From an uncultured Methylophaga sp. (GTDB taxonomy: Bacteria; Pseudomonadota; Gammaproteobacteria; Nitrosococcales; Methylophagaceae), in assembly GCA_913055695.1 (NCBI GenBank), contig CAJXKF010000002.1, positions 248,001 to 312,000 on the forward strand: a stretch of DNA of 64,000 nucleotides. The letters are read 5' to 3'. The notes under the pieces were generated by a model. The model did no database searches and was not told the DNA's origin. It saw only the letters and a list, made by a program, of their open reading frames with translations. The translations under genes were made by a program, and so were the position numbers. Of this stretch, positions 24,366 through 33,491 are shown piece by piece. Position 1 is the first letter of the stretch, and each line of letters begins with the position of its first letter.

Positions 24366-24992
24366 TCACGGTTCAACTTTTATCTTATTAATCATCACTT
24401 TTGAAGAATGTTGCCGCTGGTTTTTCAAAATGAACTCACCTCGTGAGAGTTTGCTATATGCTTGTAGTGACATCCATGCATATAAACCAAATACGGGAAT
24501 AGTAAAAGCCAACAAAGAAAGAAAATTTGAGATTTCTAACTTAAACACTGACGATAATATCCAAGGTGATAAAGCTGCAAATGCCAGGATAAAATATAAA
24601 GACAGGTACATTTTCTTTCTCCAAAGCCGAGAGAAATTGGATTTGTACTTGTCTTTAAATCTCAGCTTAAAATCACCGTCTGTTTCTAACCTTTCAAAAA
24701 GTTGCTTGGATAAAACAAAATCATTGAGACATTGGATAGGGTTTTCGAGGGAGAGAATATACTTTATCTCACTCGCTTTCACTGCGGTTGTTCCAGCAAT
24801 CGCTTGATAGCCTTTTCCTAGAGTGTATGGGTGAAGATTTTCTTTATCTGTTTGATCTAAAAATTCTTTAGCAAATTTATACTCTTCTCTGTAGTTTGTT
24901 CTTCTTACAAGAAAAACATCAAATAAAATCTTTGCCGCTGTAATTATTCCAACCACAGCTAATATAAGTTTGGTAACTAATTCCCACTCCAT
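24366..24992 (-). CDS. uncharacterised membrane protein
   Basis: A 208-residue protein with an N-terminal hydrophobic helix (about 7-28), a soluble middle region rich in Lys, Glu and aromatic residues, and two hydrophobic segments near 129-148 and 157-175, followed by a basic tail. TCGGAAAT precedes the ATG at 24992. No family is recognised. It lies upstream of the ATPase/TOPRIM-like pair, same strand, 140 bases away; it may be an independent cargo gene. A+T content is higher than in the flanking core genes. Confidence 0.55.
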   Translation of the reverse strand: MEWELVTKLILAVVGIITAAKILFDVFLVRRTNYREEYKFAKEFLDQTDKENLHPYTLGKGYQAIAGTTAVKASEIKYILSLENPIQCLNDFVLSKQLFERLETDGDFKLRFKDKYKSNFSRLWRKKMYLSLYFILAFAALSPWILSSVFKLEISNFLSLLAFTIPVFGLYAWMSLQAYSKLSRGEFILKNQRQHSSKVMINKIKVEP

Positions 24993-25088
24993 TGAACTAT
25001 TTCCGAGGAAGAAAAAAAGGTTTAGCGGTACCAGTGCTAGTGCTATTGAGCATATTTGGAATTGTTTGGCTCGTTACTTTGAAGGGCT

Positions 25089-25421
25089 TTATGGGAGTTC
25101 CGCTCTTCGTGTTAATTTGATTCCAATTTTCATTGCTGGATTTTCGACCATATGTCCTTGAAGGATAAATTCCTTGTGCTCGGGCTTGCCAGTTAAACTT
25201 AGTGTGAATTCATCGATATTACCGAATATAGATTGGAGTATTTTTCTATCATTTGTACATTTCACTTGGGCGGTGATTACCCCGTTTTCAATGCTATAAC
25301 TGCCGACAAAAATAAATGAAGAATCCCCGCCAAGAATACGTCCAGTTTCTAAAACCGCGACACCATACCCAGCGTCATTCATGTTCGATGCGAACTCAAC
25401 TCCGTATAAAGCTTCTATCAT
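25089..25421 (-). CDS. GrlR-like protein
   Basis: A 110-residue protein starting M-I-E-A-L-Y-G-V-E-F, with G-V-A-V-L-E-T-G-R-I-L-G-G-D-S and V-G-S-Y-S. This is the layout of GrlR-family proteins, named after the LEE type III secretion regulator, but in most bacteria they occur without any secretion system. Here too no secretion gene is seen, so the role is unknown. AAGGGA lies 7 bases before the ATG at 25421. Confidence 0.6.
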   Translation of the reverse strand: MIEALYGVEFASNMNDAGYGVAVLETGRILGGDSSFIFVGSYSIENGVITAQVKCTNDRKILQSIFGNIDEFTLSLTGKPEHKEFILQGHMVENPAMKIGIKLTRRAELP

Positions 25422-25452
25422 CTATCATTCCCTTCGTTAATGATTAAAAATA

Positions 25453-25480
25453 AAAAGCCGACTATGGAAAGTCGGCTTTT
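25453..25480 (-). terminator. terminator after nrdB
   Basis: AAAAGCCGACT/AGTCGGCTTTT stem of 11 bp (25453-25463 with 25470-25480) just beyond the nrdB stop, with T-runs on both strands. Confidence 0.9.
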
Positions 25481-25483
25481 TTG

Positions 25484-26650
25484 TTAGTCCCATTTAAGAC
25501 CAGCACCAGTCTGATATTCGGTGACTTTGGTCTCGAAGAAATTCTTTTCCTTACGCATATTGGCCTGTTCATCGAGCCAGGGCAGGGTGGCTTCGGCACC
25601 GGGGAACGGTTCTTCAAAGCCAAGCTGTTTGGCACGACGGTTGGCGGTGTAACGGAACTGGCCGTGGTGCATTTCTTTTGAGTAGCCCAGAATCGGGTCA
25701 CGGAGAATGTAACCGGCGTAAGTTTCTTCGGCTGCGTCGGCTTCTTCAAACATGGTCTGGATTTTCTTCGGATCCAGTTTGACGTTTTCTTCTTTAATGA
25801 TCTGCTTACAGACGCGGATACCGAACGAGGCGTGCATGACTTCATCACGCATGATGTATTGCAGCTGTTCGGCGGTGCCTTTCATCAGGCCGCGACGTTG
25901 CAGGGCGAAGATCGGTGAGAAGCCGTTATAGAACCAGGCACCTTCGAAGATGCCGCCGAAGAAGGCGTAGGACATCACGAAGTTTTCCAGTTCATCACGG
26001 TCACGCAGGTCGATATCGCTGCGCAGCACGGTGTTCAGACGGTCATTGGCCAGTTTGATTTTCTGGTAAATCTCCGGCACCACACGGTAACGGTTGTAGA
26101 TTTCCGACTGATCCAGACCGATGGTTTCGATACAGTGCTGGTAAGTCCAGGTGTGCAGGGCTTCTTCATAGACCTGACGGGCCTGATAGATTTGCAGCTC
26201 GGGTGCCGCCATTTTTTCCATGACCGCCAGACCGATATTACGCATGGCGAGAATATCAGAGGTGGTCAGGTAGGACAGCACGTTTTCATAGACGTGGCGT
26301 TCTTCCATCGTCAGTTTGTGACGATAGTCGTGAACGTCCTGCGCCATGTTGATATCCAGTGGCGTCCAGTGGTTTTTGTTGGCGTTGAGGAAGTAGTTCC
26401 AGGCCCAGGGATACTTGAACGGTGCCAACTGGTTAATGTCGGTGTCGCCGTTAACGACGCGTTTGTCATCGACATTGACCGGCTTGGCGTTGCTCAGAGG
26501 CATCGCTTTGACCTCAGCCGAAGCGGGTGCTTCAGTGAGATCATTGGCTGCAGGGGCTGCAGCTTCGGCCTGTTCTGCTTTCTCTTCTTCTTTTTTAGCC
26601 TCAGCGGTACCGGCTATCGGTGCTGAGAATGGATCATCCCAATTCAACAT
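25484..26650 (-). CDS. nrdB: class I ribonucleotide reductase, beta subunit
   Basis: A 388-residue NrdB. Iron and radical residues are in place: first carboxylate in T-T-S-D, then E-E-A-L-H-T-W-T-Y (Glu, His and the radical Tyr), F-E-G-A-W-F-Y, and R-D-E-V-M-H-A-S-F. The N-terminal 65 residues are an Ala/Glu/Lys-rich extension. With NrdA it makes deoxyribonucleotides from NDPs. Start ATG 26650 overlaps the nrdA stop codon (TAATG); GAGG lies about 10 bases upstream. A strong terminator follows. Confidence 0.95.
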   Translation of the reverse strand: MLNWDDPFSAPIAGTAEAKKEEEKAEQAEAAAPAANDLTEAPASAEVKAMPLSNAKPVNVDDKRVVNGDTDINQLAPFKYPWAWNYFLNANKNHWTPLDINMAQDVHDYRHKLTMEERHVYENVLSYLTTSDILAMRNIGLAVMEKMAAPELQIYQARQVYEEALHTWTYQHCIETIGLDQSEIYNRYRVVPEIYQKIKLANDRLNTVLRSDIDLRDRDELENFVMSYAFFGGIFEGAWFYNGFSPIFALQRRGLMKGTAEQLQYIMRDEVMHASFGIRVCKQIIKEENVKLDPKKIQTMFEEADAAEETYAGYILRDPILGYSKEMHHGQFRYTANRRAKQLGFEEPFPGAEATLPWLDEQANMRKEKNFFETKVTEYQTGAGLKWD

Positions 26651-29577
26651 TACTGACATGCCTCGCAATCTGGTTCCAAAATTGAGCACGCTTTCGGTGC
26701 TTCCATACCTTCACCTAAAAACTCTTCAGCTTCGGCAACAGTGCTGGTCAGGGGCGCGCCAGTTGTGGCGGCACTGGCAACAGGCGCAGCAGTCGGACCG
26801 GAAGCAACCGGTTTAGGACCACTTGGCTTTTCGGCTGATGGCGGCGGAGTCGGGGCAGAGCTGGTTTTCTCAGCACCAGTCGCACCCATCGAGCGCAGGT
26901 AGTAAGTGGTTTTGAGACCACGTACCCAGGCCAGTTTGTACAGGTTGTCCATCTTCTTACCTGATGGTTCTGCCATGTACAGGTTGAGGCTTTGTGCCTG
27001 GTCGATCCATTTCTGACGACGGGAAGCGGCTTCAATCAACCAGCGGGCATCCATTTCGAATGCGGTGGTGTAAAGCGCTTTCAGTTCATCAGGAATACGA
27101 TCGATGTCTTGCAGGCTGCCGTCGAAGTATTTCAGGTCATTAATCATCACGTCGTCCCACAGGCCGCGTGCTTTCAGATCTTCAACCATGTACGGGTTGA
27201 TGACGGTGAACTCACCGGACAGGTTCGATTTGACGAAGATGTTCTGATAGGTCGGTTCGATTGACTGGCTGACACCACAGATGTTGGAGATGGTGGCAGT
27301 CGGTGCAATCGCCATGGTGTTGGAGTTACGCATGCCCTGACGTTTGATCTTGTCACGCAGCATATCCCAGTCCATGGTTTTGCTTTCGTCCTGTTGCAGG
27401 TATTCGCCGCGGGCCTCTTTCAACAGCTTGATAGAGTCGATGGGCAGAATACCTTTGCTCCACAGGCTGCCTTCATAAGACTGGTACTTGCCACGTTCTG
27501 CAGCCAGGTCTGAAGAGGCTTCAATCGCGTAGTAGCTGACCGCTTCCATCGACTCATCAGCGAACTTGACGGCTTCTTCAGAGGCATACGGCATACGCAG
27601 TTTGTACAGTGCATCCTGGAAGCCCATGATGCCCAGACCGACCGGGCGGTGCAGCAGGTTAGAGTGACGCGCCTGCGGCACACTGTAGTAGTTGTACTCG
27701 ATGACGTTGTCGAGCATACGCATCGCGGTGCGAATGGTTTTCTGCAGCTTCTCTTTGTCGAGATTGCCGTTCTCGTCGACATGCTTGACCATGTTGACCG
27801 AGCCCAGGTTACAGACCGCAATCTCTTTATCAGAGGTGTTCAGCGTAATTTCGGTACACAGGTTAGAGCTGTGAACAACGCCGACATGTTGTTGCGGGCT
27901 GCGGATGTTGCAAGGGTCTTTGAAGGTGACCCAAGGGTGACCGGTTTCAAACAGCATGCCCAGCATTTTGCGCCACAGGTCGACGGCGGGCAGTTGTTTG
28001 AAGTTACGGATTTCGCCACGAGCGGCTTTTTCTTCGTACTCGGTGTAGGCTTTTTCAAATGCCAGACCGGTCAGGTCGTGCAGGTCTTCGACTTCTTCCG
28101 GTGAGAACAGGGTCCATTGACCTTCTTCAGCCACGCGCTTCATGAACAGGTCAGGAATCCAGTTAGCGGTGTTCATGTCGTGGGTACGACGACGATCATC
28201 ACCGGTGTTCTTACGCATATCGAGGAATTCTTCGATATCAATGTGCCAGGTTTCGAGGTAGGCACAGACCGCGCCTTTACGTTTACCACCCTGGTTCACA
28301 GCAACCGCGGTGTCATTGGCGACTTTCAGGAATGGCACAACACCTTGTGATTTACCGTTGGTACCTTTGATATGAGCGCCCAGACCACGGACACGGGTCC
28401 AGTCGTTACCCAGACCACCGGCGAATTTGGACAGCAGGGCGTTGTCGCGGATCGCGCTGTAAATGCCGCTGAGATCATCAGGTACGGTCGTCAGGTAGCA
28501 TGAAGACAGCTGCGGACGCAGGGTGCCTGAGTTGAACAGGGTCGGGGTCGAGCTCATGAAGTCGAAGCTTGAGAGCAGGTTGTAGAACTCGATGGCCCGA
28601 TCTTCACGGTCAATTTCGTTAATGGCCAGACCCATCGCCACACGCATGTAAAACGCCTGTGGCAGTTCAAAGCGGGTGCCGTCATGGTGAATGAAGTAAC
28701 GGTCGTACAGGGTTTGCAGGCCGAGGTAGGTGAATTCGAAGTCGAGTTCCGGTTTCAGCGCTTTACCCAGGCGTTCCAGATCGAACAGGCCCAGTTCAGA
28801 GTCGACCAGTTCGTGTTCAATCGCGGCATGGATGTAGGTTTTGAAATAGTCCGGGTAAATATCGGCCATTTCACTTTGCTTGGCTTGTCGGTGGGTCTTG
28901 TAGACAAAGCTCAGGGCTTCACGACGGATACCGTCCATCAGCAGGCGAGCGGCCAGAGTGCTGTAGGCGGGATCTTTTTCGATGAAGGTACGGGCACCCA
29001 TGACCAGGGCTTTTTCTACGTCAGATGACTTCACGCCATCAAACAGGTTGCGCTGGGTGTCACGCAGAATGCGGTCACGATCAACTTCTGCCAGACCGAC
29101 ACAGGCTTCGGTGATGAGGTCGTGCAGGCGGTCGATATCCAGCGGTTGGCGAGTGCCGTCAGCGGCGGTGACATGCAGGGTCGTCTCGTTCGCTGGTGAT
29201 GGATGTTTTTTCTCTTCTTCGGCGCGTTTTTCAGCTTGTTTCTCACGGTACAGCACGTAAGAACGGGCCACTTTATATTCACCGGCACGCATCAGTTGCA
29301 GTTCAACCTGATCCTGGATGTCTTCGATGTGGACTGTGCCACCTTCGTCGAGACGACGCAGCAGGTTATCGGTGATTTGTTGGGTCAGTTCTTTAACTGT
29401 GTCGTGAATGCGACGACTGTCTTTGGCGGATTCGCCCTCGACGGCCAGAAAGGCCTTGGTCATCGCCACAGCAATCTTGCTGCTGTCAAAATCGGTGACT
29501 TTGCCGTTACGACGGATAACGCTGTAGCCGCTTTCGGCAGAGGCGTTGTTAATGGATTGTGCTGGTTCGCTCGCCAT
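26650..29577 (-). CDS. nrdA: class I ribonucleotide reductase, alpha subunit
   Basis: A 975-residue NrdA, longer than the E. coli type (761) because of an additional N-terminal region with an ATP-cone (about residues 18-113) and a second cone-like segment (about 130-225). The active-site part has S-S-C-Y-L, N-L-C-T-E-I-T-L-N, and I-C-G-V-S. The C-terminus ends D-C-E-A-C-Q, the shuttle cysteines. Allosteric regulation by ATP/dATP at the cones is expected. Promoter region 29578-29760 carries an NrdR-like box and a DnaA box, matching known nrd control. Confidence 0.95.
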   Translation of the reverse strand: MASEPAQSINNASAESGYSVIRRNGKVTDFDSSKIAVAMTKAFLAVEGESAKDSRRIHDTVKELTQQITDNLLRRLDEGGTVHIEDIQDQVELQLMRAGEYKVARSYVLYREKQAEKRAEEEKKHPSPANETTLHVTAADGTRQPLDIDRLHDLITEACVGLAEVDRDRILRDTQRNLFDGVKSSDVEKALVMGARTFIEKDPAYSTLAARLLMDGIRREALSFVYKTHRQAKQSEMADIYPDYFKTYIHAAIEHELVDSELGLFDLERLGKALKPELDFEFTYLGLQTLYDRYFIHHDGTRFELPQAFYMRVAMGLAINEIDREDRAIEFYNLLSSFDFMSSTPTLFNSGTLRPQLSSCYLTTVPDDLSGIYSAIRDNALLSKFAGGLGNDWTRVRGLGAHIKGTNGKSQGVVPFLKVANDTAVAVNQGGKRKGAVCAYLETWHIDIEEFLDMRKNTGDDRRRTHDMNTANWIPDLFMKRVAEEGQWTLFSPEEVEDLHDLTGLAFEKAYTEYEEKAARGEIRNFKQLPAVDLWRKMLGMLFETGHPWVTFKDPCNIRSPQQHVGVVHSSNLCTEITLNTSDKEIAVCNLGSVNMVKHVDENGNLDKEKLQKTIRTAMRMLDNVIEYNYYSVPQARHSNLLHRPVGLGIMGFQDALYKLRMPYASEEAVKFADESMEAVSYYAIEASSDLAAERGKYQSYEGSLWSKGILPIDSIKLLKEARGEYLQQDESKTMDWDMLRDKIKRQGMRNSNTMAIAPTATISNICGVSQSIEPTYQNIFVKSNLSGEFTVINPYMVEDLKARGLWDDVMINDLKYFDGSLQDIDRIPDELKALYTTAFEMDARWLIEAASRRQKWIDQAQSLNLYMAEPSGKKMDNLYKLAWVRGLKTTYYLRSMGATGAEKTSSAPTPPPSAEKPSGPKPVASGPTAAPVASAATTGAPLTSTVAEAEEFLGEGMEAPKACSILEPDCEACQ

Positions 29578-29655
29578 AATGAATTCCCTGCATATTTGGT
29601 GAAAAAATCAAAAATCATAAAAACCACTAGAAATTGTGGTTTTGAAATGATTGAA

Positions 29656-29671
29656 CCACAAGATAGTGTGT
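29656..29671. promoter_or_regulatory. putative NrdR box
   Basis: CCACAAGATAGTGTGT agrees at about 13 of 16 positions with the NrdR consensus acaCwAtATaTwGtgt and lies 80 bases before the nrdA start. NrdR represses nrd genes when dATP/ATP is high. Confidence 0.5.
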
Positions 29672-29698
29672 TTTTGAAGCCTTGGCAAGGGGAAAAGT

Positions 29699-29715
29699 TG
29701 CACATAAATTGTGCA
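29699..29715. promoter_or_regulatory. palindrome TGCACA-N5-TGTGCA
   Basis: A perfect 6+6 inverted repeat 43 bases (four helical turns) from the NrdR-like box. It may be a second degenerate NrdR site or a different operator. Confidence 0.45.
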
Positions 29716-29720
29716 CTTTT

Positions 29721-29729
29721 TGTGGATAA
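29721..29729 (-). promoter_or_regulatory. DnaA box TTATCCACA
   Basis: The minus strand reads a perfect consensus DnaA box. E. coli nrdAB is controlled by DnaA boxes in its promoter, so this placement is meaningful. The rest of 29730-29928 shows no gene. Confidence 0.6.
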
Positions 29730-29928
29730 CTTTGAGGCGATCCCGACCTAGCGTAGCAGGGCTGCCAGCTCCCGGGATTTGGACGATTTTGGTGCTGGAA
29801 AAATAATTTTTTCAGTAGCGAAAAAAATGCTTTTTTTGCCTGCCCGGAATCAGGGGCTGGCAATCATACTGTCGCCGATGGCAGAAAACAACCACCGACG
29901 ACAGAAACAGTATGAAGTTGGATGAGGA

Positions 29929-30462
29929 TCAGAGTGTATCAATGACAGAAATTGCTGATGGGCTAAGCAGTTGCCGCGCACGTTGTTGCGAGTCGCGATC
30001 ACGTGCCTGAACGATAACCGCCCATTTATTATCCCTGGTTGCTTCCATGGTTTCGTTGATTAGCGGATCATGGTCGGGACGGACAGTAAAGGCACCTGCG
30101 GCAATCATGCCGAAAAAAACACCGAACATGGCCAGCACCAGATAAGTCAGCATGGGGCTGGACTGGGTGAATGTCGGACCAACGGTAGTGACAATGGCCG
30201 CAATGATGAGACCACCAACCAGACCGGCAGCGCCCAGAATGTAATGCCAGAGGAATAATTCTTTACCGATGGCTTTGGTTTCCGGTTCCAGACGATCCTG
30301 CATGTGAGTATCGCCGGGTTTTAGTAATTGCACTTCTTCTGAGTGGAATTGACCTTGGTCAATCAGAGATTCTTCAGCTTGTTTAGCCTGATCCTCTGTT
30401 TCAAAAATCCCTGCGACGGTATGCGGGCGTTTCTCATAGTTCATTTTCATATCTTTCATCAT
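29929..30462 (-). CDS. membrane protein, general stress protein 17M-like
   Basis: A 177-residue protein. The N-terminal part, V-A-G-I-F-E-T-E-D-Q-A-K-Q-A, is a small soluble domain of the general-stress 17M/YflT type. Two transmembrane helices follow (about 75-97 and 106-126, rich in Gly and Ala), then a cytoplasmic ferredoxin-like end with W-A-V-I-V-Q-A-R-D. Function unknown. AGGAGGC lies directly before the clustered ATGs at 30462 and 30459; the second has better spacing. Confidence 0.65.
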   Translation of the reverse strand: MMKDMKMNYEKRPHTVAGIFETEDQAKQAEESLIDQGQFHSEEVQLLKPGDTHMQDRLEPETKAIGKELFLWHYILGAAGLVGGLIIAAIVTTVGPTFTQSSPMLTYLVLAMFGVFFGMIAAGAFTVRPDHDPLINETMEATRDNKWAVIVQARDRDSQQRARQLLSPSAISVIDTL

Positions 30463-30504
30463 GCCTCCTGAATGATTCGGGATATGCCCTTACTATGGTG
30501 ACAA

Positions 30505-30533
30505 TAAAAAAGCCGCAGATATCCTTCTCTGCG
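30505..30533 (-). terminator. terminator after chemoreceptor gene
   Basis: On minus: CGCAGA (30528-30533), loop, TCTGCG (30514-30519), GC, then a T-run (30505-30511). Serves the chemoreceptor ending at 30559. Confidence 0.75.
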
Positions 30534-30558
30534 ACAGGGGAAATCGATTTGAAGTGAA

Positions 30559-32619
30559 TCAGCGCTGGCTGACCTGGAATACGCCCACCAGTTGGGTCAG
30601 TTTCTGGGCCGTATTACGCACCATCACTGAACGCTGCTGCAGTGCATCGATAGCCTGGGTCATCAGGCCGGCAGAGTGGCCGACGTCACGTGCTGTTTCG
30701 CCGTGGATCTGACTGTTCTGATCCAGTTGCTTTATGGTGGCAAACATCTGTTCTACCAGTTGATGCAATTGGGTGTTTTCCGATGAGGCTTCTTCGGTTT
30801 TCTTGAGACTGCGGTCGACATTATCGACGCCAGACTCCATAAATTTCACCGCTTCAAGGGTTTCTGACTGGATGGTTTCAATCATTTTCTGGATTTCTTC
30901 GGCTGAGTTGGCCGTTCTGGAAGCAAGACCCCGTACTTCATCAGCCACCACGGAAAAACCGCGACCGTGTTCTCCTGCGCGAGCGGCTTCAATCGCGGCG
31001 TTGAGTGCAAGCAGGTTGGTCTGATTGGTGATTTCAGAAATAACGCCGATGATATTGCCGATTTCAGCGGTGCGGCTGTGCAGACTCTGCACGGCCCTTG
31101 CTGAGGTTTCGACCACATCACGGATTTCCTGGGTGCCATCACGCACCGATTCAAACTGAATGCGGGCGTCACGCACAACTTCATCCATCGCCTGTTTCAT
31201 CGATTCGGCCGTGCTGGAGGCATGGCCGATATCACTGATCTGCGCTTCCAGCAGCTGCAGCATTTTATCGATGGCGTCAGCCACTTCATTGGATACCGTG
31301 AAGGCTTCGCGATTGGTTTCCAGCATGGCTTCGTTAGTCTGGCTGACATTGCTGCTGGTTTTAATGACCTGGCCGACAATACCGTCCAGGTTGTCGATAA
31401 AGCTGTTGATCCAGCGCCCCATATCACCGGTTTCATCATTTTTCATGCGCCCGCTATCAAGCCGCTGGGCCAGGTTGCCCTCACCCTCGGCGATAGTGCG
31501 AATGACTTCGGTCATTTCATCCAGTCTGTTCGCCAGCGGATTGGTGGTGAAGGTTTTATAAAGCATGGCGATGATGACCAGCATGACTGCTGAAGTACCG
31601 GCGATGGCCAGATCGGGTAAATCAGTCAGGATATGCAGGCCGGTGTTAACGCCAAGCAGCGCTGCCATCGAGTAGATAAAGCCTTTCATCAGGCTGACGT
31701 TGATCGAACGGCGACGGTAGACTTCTTCCAGATCGCCTTCACACATCATGCCCCAGCGATCCGGCGAGCCTTTGAGCTGAAAGGTCACACCTTTACCAAT
31801 CACCGGAATATGGCGGTAGTCAGAATAGCCGGGATAGGTGACAAAAAGGTTACTGCCGTTTCGAATGGTTTCTCGAACGCCCGGGTGCAGCTGTCCGGTG
31901 GCCGGATCGGTAAAACGAATTTCAAACTCGGTGTGACGATTAACCCTGACCGTGCCGAATTTGGTGTGAATACCGCTTTTCAGGTTTTCGCCATGGGAGA
32001 AGGTATTGTCTTCAAAACGTGAACGGGAGAGGGCGATACCCTGCTGCAGGCTGGGCTCGAATCGTGATTCGACCATAAATATGTAGTTGTCGCCTGATTC
32101 CGGATAGATATGGCCGGCTTCACGCTGAATCAAATCGCCGAGCACATCGTTGGGCACGCGGCCACAGACTGCGCCGACGACATTTCCATCGACAAGCAGT
32201 GGCTGATAGAACATCAGTGTCACTTCGTCATGAAATTTGGAACTGGAGGGGCCGATTTTTAAAGTCAGCTCGTCGATGTAGGGACCATGCAGAAAGGCCT
32301 GGTTCAGACCTTTTTCCACGGCTTTTTTATTCAGGTCATTCTGACCGGTGTGGGCACTGTGGGTGGAATGAGTCACGCTGCCATTGCTATCAATAACAAA
32401 CAGCTCTGAAAAGTCGGGCGCAGCGCTTAGCCGCTCATTGAGGGCGCCTTGTTTGATATCGGGGTAGCTTCCGGCGAGCTGTTCTGCCAGCAATTCCATT
32501 TGATCCCACTGACTGCCAGCCCATTGCTGCAACAGCTTGACCCGGGTGGCGGCAATCCCTTCGAAAGTCTTTTCAACAGCCTGGTAATTATGACGGTTCA
32601 GGAAACAGGACCGCGACAT
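30559..32619 (-). CDS. methyl-accepting chemotaxis protein, N-terminus probably frameshifted
   Basis: A 686-residue chemoreceptor as the intact frame reads. A Cache/PAS-like sensor fills about residues 30-290; two close transmembrane helices follow (about 315-360), then HAMP and a signalling coiled coil with the tip [18 protein letters not shown]. With the sensor before both helices, it would be cytoplasmic. The ATG at 32619 has no good Shine-Dalgarno. Upstream, an ATG at 32705 (after AGAGAAAGAC) reads 14 codons then meets an A7 tract at 32656-32662; one extra A would join it to [14 protein letters not shown], continuous with this frame. A frameshift, slippage site or sequencing error is likely. 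Confidence 0.85.
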   Translation of the reverse strand: MSRSCFLNRHNYQAVEKTFEGIAATRVKLLQQWAGSQWDQMELLAEQLAGSYPDIKQGALNERLSAAPDFSELFVIDSNGSVTHSTHSAHTGQNDLNKKAVEKGLNQAFLHGPYIDELTLKIGPSSSKFHDEVTLMFYQPLLVDGNVVGAVCGRVPNDVLGDLIQREAGHIYPESGDNYIFMVESRFEPSLQQGIALSRSRFEDNTFSHGENLKSGIHTKFGTVRVNRHTEFEIRFTDPATGQLHPGVRETIRNGSNLFVTYPGYSDYRHIPVIGKGVTFQLKGSPDRWGMMCEGDLEEVYRRRSINVSLMKGFIYSMAALLGVNTGLHILTDLPDLAIAGTSAVMLVIIAMLYKTFTTNPLANRLDEMTEVIRTIAEGEGNLAQRLDSGRMKNDETGDMGRWINSFIDNLDGIVGQVIKTSSNVSQTNEAMLETNREAFTVSNEVADAIDKMLQLLEAQISDIGHASSTAESMKQAMDEVVRDARIQFESVRDGTQEIRDVVETSARAVQSLHSRTAEIGNIIGVISEITNQTNLLALNAAIEAARAGEHGRGFSVVADEVRGLASRTANSAEEIQKMIETIQSETLEAVKFMESGVDNVDRSLKKTEEASSENTQLHQLVEQMFATIKQLDQNSQIHGETARDVGHSAGLMTQAIDALQQRSVMVRNTAQKLTQLVGVFQVSQR

Positions 32620-32783
32620 AGCCAGCTTGCCGGTGCTGCCAAACCAGGGCAGCCATTTTTTTCAGCCCGGCTGAGGTTCATAGAGAGGCTTTTTAGATTG
32701 CTCATTGTCTTTCTCTGTTGTGGTAACGGGAAAGACTGAGCAAATCCTTTGCCAGCTAATTAAATGAATGTTTTCGCTGAACA

Positions 32784-32818
32784 TTCTGGTGCAGCTGGCT
32801 CAAGCCAGTGCACCAGAA
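32784..32818. other. 35-base near-perfect palindrome
   Basis: TTCTGGTGCA (32784-32793) pairs with 32809-32818, and inside it CTGGCT pairs with AGCCAG with a one-base bulge. No T-run. It lies between the chemoreceptor and peroxiredoxin genes. Could be an operator, a REP-like unit or a cruciform. Confidence 0.55.
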
Positions 32819-32903
32819 CTGTGCGTAAGGGCAGTTAAAGCATCAGCCAACGGTCCAAAACAGTGCTTTAACGTGTTTTAAGCTATTGATTTTAAATAAG
32901 TAT

Positions 32904-33371
32904 TTAAAGTTCCGATATAACTTGCTTCACTTCATCGACGTGTTCTTTCACTTTGACCTTGCGCCACTCATGGCGGAGCACACCGTCTTTATCAATCAGG
33001 AAGGTACTGCGCTCAATGCCAAGGTGTTCCTTGCCATACATTTTTTTCAGTTTGATCACATCAAACAATTTGCACAGGGCTTCATCTTCGTCAGAAAGCA
33101 GATCGAAGGGGAAACACTGTTTCTCTTTAAAGTTTTCGTGCTTTTTGAGGCTGTCCCGTGATACACCGACAATGACGGTGTCGTGCTGATTGAAAAAGTC
33201 GATATTGTCGCGGAAGTTCTGACCTTCGGTGGTACAGCCCGGCGTGCTGTCTTTCGGGTAGAAATAAATCAGTACGTTTTTACCTTTAAAGTCGGAGAGG
33301 CGGAAGGTTTTATCGCCGGTGCTCGGCACTTCAAAGTCAGGGACCTTCTGTCCCACTGCAACTTGACTCAT
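32904..33371 (-). CDS. bcp: peroxiredoxin, Bcp/PrxQ family
   Basis: A 155-residue thiol peroxidase. The thioredoxin fold and peroxidatic Cys are in F-Y-P-K-D-S-T-P-G-C-T-T-E. Typical Bcp proteins carry a resolving Cys five residues later (PGCTxxAC); here that position is Gln, so the protein may use another Cys (K-Q-C-F or E-A-L-C) or an external thiol. V-G-V-S-R-D-S and E-R-S-T-F-L-I-D are family segments. Detoxifies organic hydroperoxides with thioredoxin. Start ATG 33371; divergent from dapA, sharing 120 bases of promoter region. Confidence 0.9.
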   Translation of the reverse strand: MSQVAVGQKVPDFEVPSTGDKTFRLSDFKGKNVLIYFYPKDSTPGCTTEGQNFRDNIDFFNQHDTVIVGVSRDSLKKHENFKEKQCFPFDLLSDEDEALCKLFDVIKLKKMYGKEHLGIERSTFLIDKDGVLRHEWRKVKVKEHVDEVKQVISEL

Positions 33372-33440
33372 CTGATCATCCTGTTTTGAAACGATTTAGG
33401 GAGAAACGTACCTTACACAATCACCGCTGATCTTGTCATC

Positions 33441-33473
33441 AACAGGCAGGCAAAGTACCATGCCTGTTATTTT
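33441..33473 (+). other. hairpin with T-rich tail in dapA leader
   Basis: AACAGGCA (33441-33448) pairs with TGCCTGTT (33461-33468), then ATTTTT. It ends 19 bases before the dapA start. No + strand gene lies upstream for it to terminate, so it could be a leader attenuator or chance. Confidence 0.35.
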
Positions 33474-33491
33474 TCCGGAGTCTCATAAATT

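Noticed and set aside
33441-33473. Lysine riboswitch before dapA
   Set aside because: Only a single small hairpin is present; the leader is far too short for the multi-helix lysine riboswitch.
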